Of a stretch of 64,000 nt of DNA, positions 1 through 9,087 are shown piece after piece; the first letter of the stretch is position 1, and each line of letters starts with the position of its first letter. Origin of the DNA: Legionella steelei. Lineage in GTDB: Bacteria > Pseudomonadota > Gammaproteobacteria > Legionellales > Legionellaceae. The stretch is taken from contig NZ_LNYY01000021.1 in assembly GCF_001468005.1 (NCBI RefSeq), positions 744,637-808,636 on the forward strand. The letters run 5' to 3'. Under the pieces are notes generated by a model that worked only from the letters and a program-made list of their open reading frames with translations, was not told where the DNA came from and did not search any database. The position numbers were made by a program, and so were the translations under genes.

Positions 1-1085
1 CTGCATTATTAGATAAAGAAATCAATACGCTAAATGCATTAACCCAACACAGGTTGCAACAATTAAAAGATGACGTGCTTGCAAAAGCTAAAAAGCTAGC
101 GACTAAGTCTTCAAAAGAATTAAGCTATGAGGCGCAAAGTAAAAGCGATATAGCCGAGCAATGTTCTGTGAAAGCAAGCGCAGACGATATATCAACTATT
201 TTTACAGCAGAATGGAAAAAACAAGGTATTAGTTTTCCTTTGCTAATGATTCAAATCATGCGTGAAGAAAACACTAAAAAACCATCTGCATTTCCACAAA
301 TGTCGACTCTTTATAGCCATGCGAAAGCAATCTTCAATCAGGTGGATGGTGTCCTGTTAACAGGGGGACAAGATATGGATCCGCGTATTTACGGAGAAAA
401 ATGTCATCCTAAAACTGGTTTACCAACATATACTGAGCATCCAGAATTGAGTGATCCACGCCGTGATATTCTTGAATTTAGTTTAGTCTATATGCAACAA
501 CGTGAGTCAGCACCTAAACCCCTATGCGGTATTTGTCGCGGGTCACAAGTGATTGCTGCGTCATACGGTGCAACAATTTATCAAGAGCTTGATTCACCGG
601 AAAGACGTCAATATTTAGTTGAACCTATTCAACTGAAAAGTATAAAAACAACAGCCCCTTTATATTCGACGGGTAGAACTTTGGCATCTGTAGCAGATAA
701 GGAAGCGCTTAATGTGATATTCATGCATCACCAAGGCTATGATTTAGGGCAAGCTTTTGGTGTGGAAGCTACTGCTTCAACGCAAACCTCGGGGGGTAAG
801 ATAATTGATATTGTTGGAGAAAACTTGCAGCAGAATATTACTTTGACCCAAGCACATATTGAATATTACATGGACCAAGAGGAAGGGGGGACGGGTGGAT
901 TTGCCCCACATGTTAGTGCGAGTACAGCTGGGAGTATATTGCAGCAATTTCAAATGAGAGTTTTGGCTTACTGTCAAAATCAACGATTATTATCTCATGT
1001 AATTCCTAATATGTTTTTCACAAAAAGTGCCTCTGTATTAAAGGAGAGGTCAGAGCATAGCGCTTCAATTTCATTAAGTACTTAA
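1..1085 (+). CDS. C26-type glutamine amidotransferase-like hydrolase, 5' end outside window
   Basis: The frame is open from base 3, with no stop before the first possible start (a TTG at 54), so the gene very probably begins upstream and only its 3' part is here. The visible part carries a class I glutamine amidotransferase / peptidase C26 fold (gamma-glutamyl-GABA hydrolase, PuuD family): VLLTGGQDMDPRIYG, the nucleophile elbow GICRGSQ (Cys codon at 534-536) and a FMHHQGYD segment near 720-745. These enzymes cleave gamma-glutamyl amides. About 40 C-terminal residues after the domain are low in recognisable motifs. The upstream residues look helical and charged, so the full protein may be larger than a bare PuuD. 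It faces mutS tail to tail. Family call is firm; substrate is unknown, though a gamma-glutamylation operon lies 3 kb away. Confidence 0.75.
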   Translation, partial: ALLDKEINTLNALTQHRLQQLKDDVLAKAKKLATKSSKELSYEAQSKSDIAEQCSVKASADDISTIFTAEWKKQGISFPLLMIQIMREENTKKPSAFPQMSTLYSHAKAIFNQVDGVLLTGGQDMDPRIYGEKCHPKTGLPTYTEHPELSDPRRDILEFSLVYMQQRESAPKPLCGICRGSQVIAASYGATIYQELDSPERRQYLVEPIQLKSIKTTAPLYSTGRTLASVADKEALNVIFMHHQGYDLGQAFGVEATASTQTSGGKIIDIVGENLQQNITLTQAHIEYYMDQEEGGTGGFAPHVSASTAGSILQQFQMRVLAYCQNQRLLSHVIPNMFFTKSASVLKERSEHSASISLST

Positions 1086-1119
1086 AGTTGAATAAGGACA
1101 TCTTAGACTTATTAGATAT

Positions 1120-1155
1120 CAAAAGTAGGTTGAGTCTTGGCCCAACTTACTTTTG
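1120..1155. terminator. Hairpin between convergent genes
   Basis: Arms 1120-1132 and 1143-1155 pair at 12 of 13 positions around a 10-nt loop. It sits between the convergent amidotransferase-like gene and mutS and can serve both as a terminator. AT-rich outer arms give A and T runs on the two sides. Confidence 0.6.
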
Positions 1156-1183
1156 ATTGCATTTTGACTTTACTACATAAAGC

Positions 1184-3724
1184 TTACAGATCAGCTGTCT
1201 CCATGTTTTTGAACCTATAAATTAAGTCAAGTGCTTCTCTTGCTGTTAAACGATCCGGATCAACTTGCGCTAGCTCTCGTAAAATAGGTGAGAGGGGTTT
1301 TACTTGAACTATAGACTGCGTTTGAGTTATTGGAGGTGCCTGATTTTGCATATGATTTAAGTGCGTATGCGCAATTTTTAAAACCTCAGGAGGTATCCCT
1401 GCAAGCTCGGCTACTTCAAGTCCGTAACTTCGATTCGCATGGCCTGGTTCGACACGATATAAAAAAATGATACGGCCGGTCTCCAATGATGCTTGCAAAT
1501 GAACATTGCGGATGCAGGACCATTGTTGAGGAAGATTAGTTAACTCAAAGTAGTGCGTAGAAAATAAAGTGTATGCTTTAATGCTCGTAGCCAGATAAGC
1601 ACAGCTGGCATAGGCCAATGCCATACCATCATAAGTACTGGTACCGCGACCAATTTCATCAATTAAGACCAGGCTCTTATGGGTTGCTTGCCTTAAAATT
1701 TGAGCGGTTTCTGTCATTTCCACCATAAAAGTGGAGCGTCCGGAGGCTAAATCATCACTGGCGCCAATACGGGTAAAAATTCTATCGATAGGTCCTAAAG
1801 TTGCCGATTTAGCGGGTACAAAACTGCCAATATGTGCTAGAAGTACAATCAAAGCAGTTTGTCTCATGTAGGTTGATTTACCTCCCATGTTGGGCCCGGT
1901 AATGAGCAATATATTTTGTGATGGTTTGAGTTGTAAGTCATTAGCAATAAAACGCTCTTGCAGCAAATGTTCAATTACTGGATGACGACCTGCCTCAATG
2001 GAGATTTGTGATTCAGGCACCAGATTAGGGCAACACCAATTGAAACTTTGAGCTCGTTCCGCAAGAGTGGCTAACACATCTAATTTGGCCAATGCTTGTG
2101 CCAAAAGCGTTAATTCGTTGATGTTGTTTTGGATTTCTAGTAGCAGGTTTTCATACAACCACTTTTCACGTGCCAAAGCCTTAACTTGTGCTGATAATAC
2201 TTTCTCCTCAAACTGCTTTAATTCCGGCGTAATATAGCGCTCCACGTTTTTTAAGGTTTGTTTTCTGTGGTAATGAGTAGGTGCTTTTTCTGATTGGGCT
2301 TTAGAAAGCTCAATGTAATAACCTTGTACATTATTAAAGCCAAACTTCAGAGAAGAGAGGCCAGTCTTTTGCTTTTCTTCTTGCTCCAAATGCAGGAGTT
2401 TGTCATTAGCACGTGTACTGAGCATCCTAAGCTCATCAAGCTCTTCGTCAAAACCTGGTGCGATAACCCCGCCATCGCGAATTAACACGGGTGGATTTTC
2501 TATAATTGCTGCAGCAAGCAATTGTTGTAGTGTCGGTAATGGTTTAATGTCTTTTTTTAATTGTACTATGAGCTCGCTTGAGTGATGGGCCAGTATGGAA
2601 TTCAATTCTGGAAGTAACGCTAAAGTATGAGTTAAAGCGACTAAATCACGTGGGCGAGCCGATTTTAAAGCAATGCGTGAGACAATTCGTTCTACATCAC
2701 ATGTTTGTCTTAGTAATTCATAGACAGACATGTTGCATTGAAGACGCATGATTTCCATTATGGCATTCTGGCGTGCCATAATTTGCTCATGTTGTATGAG
2801 AGGTCTTCCTAACCAACGCTTGAGCAAACGACTGCCCATGGAGCATGCAGTTTTATCCAACAGCGATAACAGGCTGTTTTCATGACTGCCATTCATATTT
2901 TCAAATATTTCGAGATGTTTTTGTGTCGATGCATCCAGTTGCAAGTAATCATTGCTATGTTCAAGTGTCATTGTTGTTAAATGAGGAAGAGCTTGTTTTT
3001 GTGTCGCATGCAAATAGGTTAATAATGCCCCTGCTGCAACAAGTGCTGTAGCATTCTCTTCCTCACCAAATACTCTAAGGTCATTTACTGCAAATTGCTC
3101 ACATAAGAGTTTTTTAGCATTGTCAAAGTGAAACTCCCAACCTGGCCGAAGTTTAATTGGGAAATTCAGACAGTACTCTTCCAAGGGAGATTCTTCTTGT
3201 AACAGTAATTCAGCAGGCTGCAAGCGTGTGAGCTCCGCACTGAGTTGATTTGTTTCTGTTAATTGCTGAATGTGAAAACGTCCGCTGCTGAGTTCAACCC
3301 AAGCTAAGCCAATTTTTTGTTTTTGGTGGTGAATGGCCAGTAATAAATTATCTTTTTTAGCATCCAAAAGTGCTTCATCGGTTACTGTCCCTGGGGTGAT
3401 AATGCGAGTTACTTGTCGTTCAACGGGACCTTTACTGGTTGCGGGATCTCCTATTTGTTCACAAATAGCTACTGATTCACCTTTTTTGATCAGTCGTGCG
3501 AGATAATTTTCCACAGCATGATAAGGAACACCAGCCATGGGAATTGGCTTGTCCGCAGATTGACCGCGATGAGTTAACGTGAGATCCAATAATTGTGACG
3601 CCCGTTTGGCATCATCAAAAAATAACTCATAAAAATCACCCATACGATAGAGCAAGAGCATATCAGGATATTCTGATTTAATGCGTAAATATTGTTGCAT
3701 CATTGGAGTATGGGAAGTAGTCAT
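1184..3724 (-). CDS. mutS: DNA mismatch repair ATPase MutS
   Basis: MutS binds mismatches and small loops and recruits MutL. The N-terminal mismatch-reading domain has HTPMMQQYL, followed by [10 protein letters not shown] with the Phe-X-Glu mismatch wedge. The C-terminal ATPase shows the Walker A motif [25 protein letters not shown] (Walker B/signature) and STHYFEL. The frame extends 23 codons further to an ATG at 3793, but those residues do not look like MutS. The ATG at 3724 gives 846 aa, in line with the family and with the HTPMMQQYL alignment, so I use it; neither start has a strong ribosome site. It is divergent from the glutamine-synthetase-like gene. No defects seen. Confidence 0.97.
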   Translation of the reverse strand: MTTSHTPMMQQYLRIKSEYPDMLLLYRMGDFYELFFDDAKRASQLLDLTLTHRGQSADKPIPMAGVPYHAVENYLARLIKKGESVAICEQIGDPATSKGPVERQVTRIITPGTVTDEALLDAKKDNLLLAIHHQKQKIGLAWVELSSGRFHIQQLTETNQLSAELTRLQPAELLLQEESPLEEYCLNFPIKLRPGWEFHFDNAKKLLCEQFAVNDLRVFGEEENATALVAAGALLTYLHATQKQALPHLTTMTLEHSNDYLQLDASTQKHLEIFENMNGSHENSLLSLLDKTACSMGSRLLKRWLGRPLIQHEQIMARQNAIMEIMRLQCNMSVYELLRQTCDVERIVSRIALKSARPRDLVALTHTLALLPELNSILAHHSSELIVQLKKDIKPLPTLQQLLAAAIIENPPVLIRDGGVIAPGFDEELDELRMLSTRANDKLLHLEQEEKQKTGLSSLKFGFNNVQGYYIELSKAQSEKAPTHYHRKQTLKNVERYITPELKQFEEKVLSAQVKALAREKWLYENLLLEIQNNINELTLLAQALAKLDVLATLAERAQSFNWCCPNLVPESQISIEAGRHPVIEHLLQERFIANDLQLKPSQNILLITGPNMGGKSTYMRQTALIVLLAHIGSFVPAKSATLGPIDRIFTRIGASDDLASGRSTFMVEMTETAQILRQATHKSLVLIDEIGRGTSTYDGMALAYASCAYLATSIKAYTLFSTHYFELTNLPQQWSCIRNVHLQASLETGRIIFLYRVEPGHANRSYGLEVAELAGIPPEVLKIAHTHLNHMQNQAPPITQTQSIVQVKPLSPILRELAQVDPDRLTAREALDLIYRFKNMETADL

Positions 3725-3968
3725 GAAGGCTGTTATCTCGAGTTGAAAGTGCGGCGATTTTAGCAAAATCATTAAAGGTAGAGTAGAGGTCATTTATATT
3801 CATCAAAATGAGCAGAGATGTGATGATAGAAATCCTTAATGTGGGGCAGATGAAACCGCAATTATTTTTGCATGATTGTCTTTTTAAGTGTCAATAAATA
3901 ACCCTAGCTTCAAGAATAGAATCTGAGATATTATCATTTAGTTACAATGAACTGGCAAAGGAAAGGCT

Positions 3969-5342
3969 ATGTTAACTGCAAAGGATGTTAAAACTGTTGA
4001 GGCCGCAAAACAAATTATTGAGGAGCGTAATCTAAGCCATGTCAAGGTTGGTTTATTTGACGTGGATGGAGTGATGCTTGGAAAGTATATGAGCCGTAAT
4101 AAATTCTTCTCGGCTTTGGATAATGGTTTTGCTTTCTGTGATGTGATCTTAGGTTGGGACTCCAAAGATAAGCTCTATGATAATGGAAAATATACAGGCT
4201 GGCACACAGGTTATCCTGATGCTTTAGTGCGCATTTTGCCAGAAACATGTCGCGATCTTGTTTTTGAAGAGAATCAGCTGTTATTTATGGCTGAATTTGC
4301 TGGGGAAGCTGAAAATCTATGTCCACGAGCATTACTACGCCGCATGGTTAATAAAGCAGATGCGATGGGGTTTGATGCTTATGCGGCATTAGAATATGAA
4401 TTCTTTATGTTTGATGAAACGCCAGACAGTATACGCGCTAAAGGCTTTCGTGATTTAAAACCCATGACCCCCGATTTTTTTGGTTACTCGATGATTCGCA
4501 ACACGGTTCATGCCGACTTATATCATCAAATCCTCAATATGAGCGAGATCATGGATTTTCCTATTGAAGGTTTGCATGCAGAAACAGGTCCTGGGGTAAT
4601 TGAAGCAGCTATTGCTGTAGATAACGCCACAGAAGCAGGCGATAAGGCGGCATTATTTAAAACATTTATGAAGGTTTTAGCGCAACGAAACGATAAAATG
4701 GCAACCTTTATGGCCAAATGGTCACCGAACTATCCCGGGCAAAGTGGGCACATCCATCTCTCTTTACGACATAAAAATAATCGAGGCAGTGCTTTTTACG
4801 ATCCTGCGATGCAACATAATATGAGTAAAATTCAAAGACATTTCGTAGCAGGACAACAAAAACTAATGCCTGAGTTTTTAGCAATGGTTGCTCCTACTGT
4901 GAACAGTTTTTCTCGACTGATTCCAGGCTTCTGGGCACCAACGGATGCGACATGGGGGGTAGAGAATCGTACAACCGCATTACGCGTTATCCCTGGAAGT
5001 GATAAGTCACAACGTGTCGAGTATCGCCTAGGTTCTGCTGATTCAAATCCTTATTTGGCCTTGGCTGCGGCCTTAGGTTCTGGATTGTACGGCATTGAGC
5101 ATGAACTGGAGCCATACCCAGAAATTAAAGGTAATTCTTATACACAACACCATCAAGCGGAACTCGCTTTGCCAAGAACTTTGTGGGAAGCTGCTTCTCG
5201 CCTTAGAGAGTCAAAGGCTGCCAAAACTTTATTTGGCCAACCCTTTGTCGAGCATTTTGCAGCTTCTCGCGAATGGGAGGAACGTGAGTTTCGTCGTCAT
5301 ATTACTGATTGGGAATTAGATCGCTATTTTGAAATTATTTAA
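3969..5342 (+). CDS. Glutamine-synthetase-like gamma-glutamyl-amine ligase
   Basis: A 457-aa member of the glutamine synthetase superfamily, of the type that joins glutamate to amines (PuuA, GlnA4, IpuC-like) rather than to ammonia. Visible GS motifs in order: EYEFFMFDE near residue 142 (metal-binding Glu), HAETGPGVIEAAI near 199, GQSGHIHLSL near 258, the ATP/glutamate region FSRLIPGFWAPTDATWG near 317, and RVEYRLGSADSNPYLALAA near 350. A GGAAAGG-like ribosome site precedes the ATG. It is first in a tight operon with an aldehyde dehydrogenase, an iron alcohol dehydrogenase and a class I amidotransferase. That company argues for catabolism of an amino alcohol or amine through a gamma-glutamyl intermediate rather than nitrogen assimilation. 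The exact substrate is inferred, not shown. Confidence 0.85.
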   Translation: MLTAKDVKTVEAAKQIIEERNLSHVKVGLFDVDGVMLGKYMSRNKFFSALDNGFAFCDVILGWDSKDKLYDNGKYTGWHTGYPDALVRILPETCRDLVFEENQLLFMAEFAGEAENLCPRALLRRMVNKADAMGFDAYAALEYEFFMFDETPDSIRAKGFRDLKPMTPDFFGYSMIRNTVHADLYHQILNMSEIMDFPIEGLHAETGPGVIEAAIAVDNATEAGDKAALFKTFMKVLAQRNDKMATFMAKWSPNYPGQSGHIHLSLRHKNNRGSAFYDPAMQHNMSKIQRHFVAGQQKLMPEFLAMVAPTVNSFSRLIPGFWAPTDATWGVENRTTALRVIPGSDKSQRVEYRLGSADSNPYLALAAALGSGLYGIEHELEPYPEIKGNSYTQHHQAELALPRTLWEAASRLRESKAAKTLFGQPFVEHFAASREWEEREFRRHITDWELDRYFEII

Positions 5343-5359
5343 CTTGGATTTTCGAAATT

Positions 5360-6751
5360 ATGAACGATACATTGAAAACTTATTCGCCTATAGATAATTC
5401 GCTTTATGTAGAGCGTGCTTTTGCTAAAGATGATGAAATCCAATTCGCTTTGGACCGCTCATTAAGTGCCAAAAAGCTGTGGGCTAATACCACTTTGAGC
5501 GAGCGTGAGCGCTATTGCAGCGCAGCTGTAGATGCCTTAGTTGCTAATAAGGACGAGATTGCCTGGGAAATTTGCTGGCAAATGGGACGCCCAATCCGCT
5601 CTGCTGCAGGAGAGATTAATGGTTTTGAGGAGCGTGCACGTTATATGATTGCTGCCGCAAGTGCCGCACTTGCGCCGATTATGCTGCCTGAAAAAACAGG
5701 TTTTATTCGTTACATCAAACGAGAACCACTAGGAGTGACCTTTGTTATTGCTCCATGGAATTATCCTTACCTTACCGCAGTGAATGCGATTATCCCGGCT
5801 ATTATGGCCGGAAATGTTGTCTTACTGAAGCATTCAGCGCAAACACCACTTGTTGCGGAACGATTTGCCCAAGCATTTAGAGAGGCAAATCTCCCTGAAG
5901 GGGTATTTCAGTATTTGCATCTAACTCATGCAGATACAGAAAAGGTTTTGTATCACCCTGCAATAAATAATGTTGCTTTTACGGGTTCGGTTGCTGGTGG
6001 CGAGATGGTGGAGCGTGTTACGGCAGGACGTTTTTTGAATATTGGCTTAGAACTTGGGGGAAAAGATCCTGGATATGTACGTTTCGATGCTGATATTGAT
6101 CACGCGGTAGAAACACTTGTGGATGGTGCATTTTTTAATTCAGGCCAATCGTGTTGTGGTATTGAGCGTATCTACGTCCACCGAGATGTTTATGAGCAGT
6201 TTGTTAATAAAGCAGTAGCGTTGACGATGCAGTATCGACTTGGACGTCCTGATGATCCGAATACAACTTTAGGACCACTCGTGCGCTCCTCTGCCGCAGA
6301 GTTTGTTCGTGGCCAGATTCGAGAAGCGTTGGCACAAGGTGCTGTAGCCCATATCGATAGCCAAAAATTTGTTATGGATCAACCCGGATCTGCGTACATG
6401 GCTCCGCAGATTTTAACGGAAGTAAACCATAAAATGCGGATAATGACTGAAGAAACATTTGGACCCGTAGTAGGTATTATGCCTGTTGATAGCGACGATG
6501 AAGCGATTGCACTAATGAATGACAGTGATTATGGTTTAACAGCCGCTGTTTTTACTCAAGATATAGAGCAGGGAATTGCCATTGGCGAACAGCTCCAAAC
6601 AGGAACATTTTTTATCAATCGTTGTGATTATTTGGATCCTGCGTTGGCTTGGACTGGAGTCAAAAATTCTGGACGTGGGTGTACGCTTTCTTCTATAGGA
6701 TATGAGGTATTAACCAGACCTAAGTCTTTTCATATAAAAACAAACAATTAG
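5360..6751 (+). CDS. NAD(P)-dependent aldehyde dehydrogenase
   Basis: A 463-aa ALDH superfamily enzyme. It has the cofactor region APWNYPYLTAVNAIIPA (about 131-147), FTGSVAGG (208-214), the general base in LELGGKDPGYV (Glu231) and the nucleophile in NSGQSCCGIERI (Cys265), so the catalytic pair is intact. A late EETFGPVVGIMPV motif and an FFINRCDYLDP segment complete the fold. It starts 17 bases after the ligase gene stop and is clearly co-transcribed. In the proposed pathway it would oxidise a gamma-glutamylamino-aldehyde to the acid. The dedicated alcohol dehydrogenase next door would supply that aldehyde. Family is certain; substrate is inferred from context. Confidence 0.9.
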   Translation: MNDTLKTYSPIDNSLYVERAFAKDDEIQFALDRSLSAKKLWANTTLSERERYCSAAVDALVANKDEIAWEICWQMGRPIRSAAGEINGFEERARYMIAAASAALAPIMLPEKTGFIRYIKREPLGVTFVIAPWNYPYLTAVNAIIPAIMAGNVVLLKHSAQTPLVAERFAQAFREANLPEGVFQYLHLTHADTEKVLYHPAINNVAFTGSVAGGEMVERVTAGRFLNIGLELGGKDPGYVRFDADIDHAVETLVDGAFFNSGQSCCGIERIYVHRDVYEQFVNKAVALTMQYRLGRPDDPNTTLGPLVRSSAAEFVRGQIREALAQGAVAHIDSQKFVMDQPGSAYMAPQILTEVNHKMRIMTEETFGPVVGIMPVDSDDEAIALMNDSDYGLTAAVFTQDIEQGIAIGEQLQTGTFFINRCDYLDPALAWTGVKNSGRGCTLSSIGYEVLTRPKSFHIKTNN

Positions 6752-6758
6752 GGGTTAT

Positions 6759-6797
6759 TTTACAATTCCCTCGGACTTGAACTGGGGGAATTGTAAA
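6759..6797 (+). promoter_or_regulatory. Intra-operon hairpin
   Basis: Perfect 12-bp arms (6759-6770 and 6786-6797) around a 15-nt loop lie in the 70-bp gap between the aldehyde and alcohol dehydrogenase genes. There is no clear T-run after the stem, so it looks more like an mRNA processing or stabilising element, or a weak attenuator, than a full terminator. Confidence 0.5.
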
Positions 6798-6821
6798 CAG
6801 ACTCCAGAAAAGGATCTATAA

Positions 6822-7997
6822 ATGAGTACATCATCATTAAAGGCTAACTGGAATTATCCCACCTCAATAAAGGTGGGGGCAGGGCGTGCATGCGAACTTG
6901 TCGATGCGTGCCATACTCTGGGGATGAAATCCCCTTTGTTAGTCACAGACAGCAATCTTGCAAAATTACCTATGATTGAATCAGCATTAGCGAACTGTCG
7001 TAATGCGGGTTTGCATGGTGCTTTATTTTCGGATGTAAAAGCAAACCCAACAGGTGAAAATGTCTTTGCTGGCGTGGAAGCTTATCGAAGTGGCCAACAT
7101 GATGGAATTATTGCTTTTGGAGGCGGTTCTGCTTTAGACGCAGGCAAAGCAATTGCATTAATGATTGGACAAAACCGTCCCCTATGGGACTTTGAAGACA
7201 TTGGAGATAATTGGCAACGAGTGAATGTTGCAGGTATCGCCCCTATTATAGCACTACCAACCACGGCAGGTACTGGTTCGGAAGTTGGGCGTGCTTCGGT
7301 GATAACCGATATGCAGCACCAACGCAAGAAGATTATTTTTCATCCAAAGATGTTACCTTCCATCGTTATTTTAGATCCTGAATTAACGGTCGCTTTACCA
7401 CCGAAGATTACTGCAGCAACGGGTATGGATGCATTATCTCATTGTCTAGAGGCCTATTGTGCACCCAATTATCATCCCATGGCAGAGGGGATTGCTCTTG
7501 AAGGGATACGTTTAATAAAAGAACATTTGCCGCAAGTCATGCGTAATGGCAATGATTTAGATTCCAGAACACAAATGCTTGTTGCTTCGATGATGGGAGC
7601 AACAGCGTTTCAGCGTGGGTTAGGTGCAATGCATGCGCTCGCTCATCCATTGGGTGCAATCTATGATGCGCATCATGGCCGATTAAATGCAATTTTAATG
7701 CCGTATGTAGTGCAAGCCAATCGTTCCGTAATTGAACAAAAAATAGTGCGCTTAGCGAATTACTTAGCAATTGATAATGGATTTGCTGGATTTCTGGAAT
7801 GGATATTACATTTACGTCGTGAATTAGGTATCGAGCACAGTTTGCTTGAAATTGGTATTGATGCGCATGATGTGGCTCGTATTGCGACAATGGCGACAGA
7901 AGATCCTTCCGCACAAAGTAATCCAATTCTTTTTGATGATTTGCAATATAAAAATATTCTTACGGCAGCTATCCATGGGGATCCATATCCTTTGTAG
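6822..7997 (+). CDS. Iron-containing alcohol dehydrogenase
   Basis: A 391-aa group III alcohol dehydrogenase. The N-terminal dinucleotide-binding part has FGGGSALDAGKAIAL (near 103-117) and LPTTAGTGSEVGRASVI (near 146-162). The metal-binding half has ATGMDALSHCLEAYCAP and the His-rich ALAHPLGAIYDAHHG, which carry the iron ligands of the family. A ribosome site (AAAAGGATC) precedes the ATG. It lies third in the ligase/aldehyde dehydrogenase/amidotransferase operon. Its presence points to a substrate with a hydroxyl group, such as a gamma-glutamylated amino alcohol, and sets the cluster apart from the putrescine (Puu) pathway, which uses an amine oxidase. The catalytic motifs all look intact. 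Confidence 0.9.
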   Translation: MSTSSLKANWNYPTSIKVGAGRACELVDACHTLGMKSPLLVTDSNLAKLPMIESALANCRNAGLHGALFSDVKANPTGENVFAGVEAYRSGQHDGIIAFGGGSALDAGKAIALMIGQNRPLWDFEDIGDNWQRVNVAGIAPIIALPTTAGTGSEVGRASVITDMQHQRKKIIFHPKMLPSIVILDPELTVALPPKITAATGMDALSHCLEAYCAPNYHPMAEGIALEGIRLIKEHLPQVMRNGNDLDSRTQMLVASMMGATAFQRGLGAMHALAHPLGAIYDAHHGRLNAILMPYVVQANRSVIEQKIVRLANYLAIDNGFAGFLEWILHLRRELGIEHSLLEIGIDAHDVARIATMATEDPSAQSNPILFDDLQYKNILTAAIHGDPYPL

Positions 7998-8037
7998 ACT
8001 AGTGATTAGATTGGCAGAAGCACCTTAAAGGAGCGAC

Positions 8038-8739
8038 ATGAATATTGGAATCTTGCAATGTGATCAAGTCGAGACAGAATTGGTTGCGACTTATGGCACT
8101 TATCAAGACATGTATATCAAGCTACTACAGCAAGTAGCGTCGAATTTGACATTCACTGTTTATGATGTGCGTTGTGATGAATTACCAAGTCATCTCGATG
8201 CTGCTGATGCTTATATTATTACTGGTAGCCGTCATGGTGTTAACGATGGTTTCCCTTGGATTACAGGTCTTGAAGAGTTTGTATTGCGGCTTCATGAAGC
8301 AAACAAAAAGGTTATAGGGATTTGTTTTGGTCATCAGCTTATTGCGAAAGCCTTAGGAGGTCAGGTTATAAAATCGCCTAAGGGTTGGGGGGTAGGAATG
8401 TCCGTTAATAAAATGACCCAACGCAAAGCATGGATGTCTCCATCCCTTAATCAGCTTAACTTGATTGTGAGCCATCAGGATCAAGTTTTAGTTCTTCCTT
8501 CTGAAGCAGAGGTTCTGGCTGCAAGTGATTTTTGTCCGTTTTATATGCTGCAAATTCGTGACAACCTGCTTACTGTGCAAGGTCATCCTGAATTTAGTAA
8601 AGTTTATTCCCAAGCATTGATTGAAATGCGGAAAAACAGACTTGGTGAGGAGTTAGTCGAGTGTGGATTAAAATCACTACAGCAACCATGTGATGATGCC
8701 GTATTTGCCCAATGGATTGTTAATTTTTTAGACTATTAA
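8038..8739 (+). CDS. Class I glutamine amidotransferase-like hydrolase
   Basis: A 233-aa stand-alone class I amidotransferase domain of the GMP-synthase-like type. Cys96 lies in the nucleophile elbow IGICFGHQLIAKALGG, and the His/Glu pair is in VQGHPEFSKVY near residue 184, so a full Cys-His-Glu triad is present. A strong AAAGGAG ribosome site sits 6 bases before the ATG. As last gene of the operon it is the natural candidate to release glutamate from the gamma-glutamyl product. Relatives include YfeJ-type proteins. The role is inferred from the operon; the fold and catalytic residues are seen directly. Confidence 0.85.
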   Translation: MNIGILQCDQVETELVATYGTYQDMYIKLLQQVASNLTFTVYDVRCDELPSHLDAADAYIITGSRHGVNDGFPWITGLEEFVLRLHEANKKVIGICFGHQLIAKALGGQVIKSPKGWGVGMSVNKMTQRKAWMSPSLNQLNLIVSHQDQVLVLPSEAEVLAASDFCPFYMLQIRDNLLTVQGHPEFSKVYSQALIEMRKNRLGEELVECGLKSLQQPCDDAVFAQWIVNFLDY

Positions 8740-8811
8740 AATAAGATAGTGCTACAGGCTTTGACTTTTTTGTTGAAATATCAACAGGTCATGGTTGAAT
8801 TTAAATTTATT

Positions 8812-8820
8812 TGCTAGAAT
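8812..8820 (+). promoter_or_regulatory. Possible extended -10 promoter for the small lipoprotein gene
   Basis: TGCTAGAAT fits an extended -10 element 44 bases before the ATG at 8864. No good -35 hexamer stands at the normal distance. Just upstream a 6-bp-arm hairpin (8771-8786) may end the preceding operon. Confidence 0.3.
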
Positions 8821-8863
8821 CTAAAGGGATTTAAAAAAAATATTAATCTATAGGGAGAATGTA

Positions 8864-9031
8864 ATGAATCGTTTCGCAATAATTGCAGCAACTGGGTTTT
8901 TAGCGCTTGCTTTAACTGCATGCGGTCAGCAAGGTAATAAGCAACCGACTGCTGGAACTGAAAATAATACCACTACAACAACACAACCAGCTCAACCTGC
9001 TGGTGGAACCCAAAACCAAACACAACACTAA
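8864..9031 (+). CDS. Small Thr/Gln-rich lipoprotein (55 aa)
   Basis: An ATG at 8864 with ribosome site TAGGGAGA opens a 55-codon gene. Residues 1-20 form a lipoprotein signal (MNRFAIIAATGF... ending in the lipobox LTAC, Cys20). The mature part is only 35 residues, rich in Thr, Gln, Asn and Pro (TENNTTTTTQPAQPAGG), with no predicted fold. Such short disordered lipoproteins are often surface tethers or envelope-stress peptides; no function can be named. Its own promoter region and a hairpin after the stop suggest a single-gene unit before pncC. Confidence 0.75.
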   Translation: MNRFAIIAATGFLALALTACGQQGNKQPTAGTENNTTTTTQPAQPAGGTQNQTQH

Positions 9032-9039
9032 GATTTTAA

Positions 9040-9069
9040 CCTGGGTGACGGCGTAAGCCATAACCCAGG
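9040..9069. repeat. Short palindrome of the CCTGGGT...ACCCAGG family, likely terminator
   Basis: Arms CCTGGGT (9040-9046) and ACCCAGG (9063-9069) surround a 16-nt centre that itself can pair (GGCGTAAGCC). It lies between the small lipoprotein gene and pncC and belongs to the dispersed repeat family seen through the window. Confidence 0.6.
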
Positions 9070-9087
9070 AATATTTCTGGTATATTT

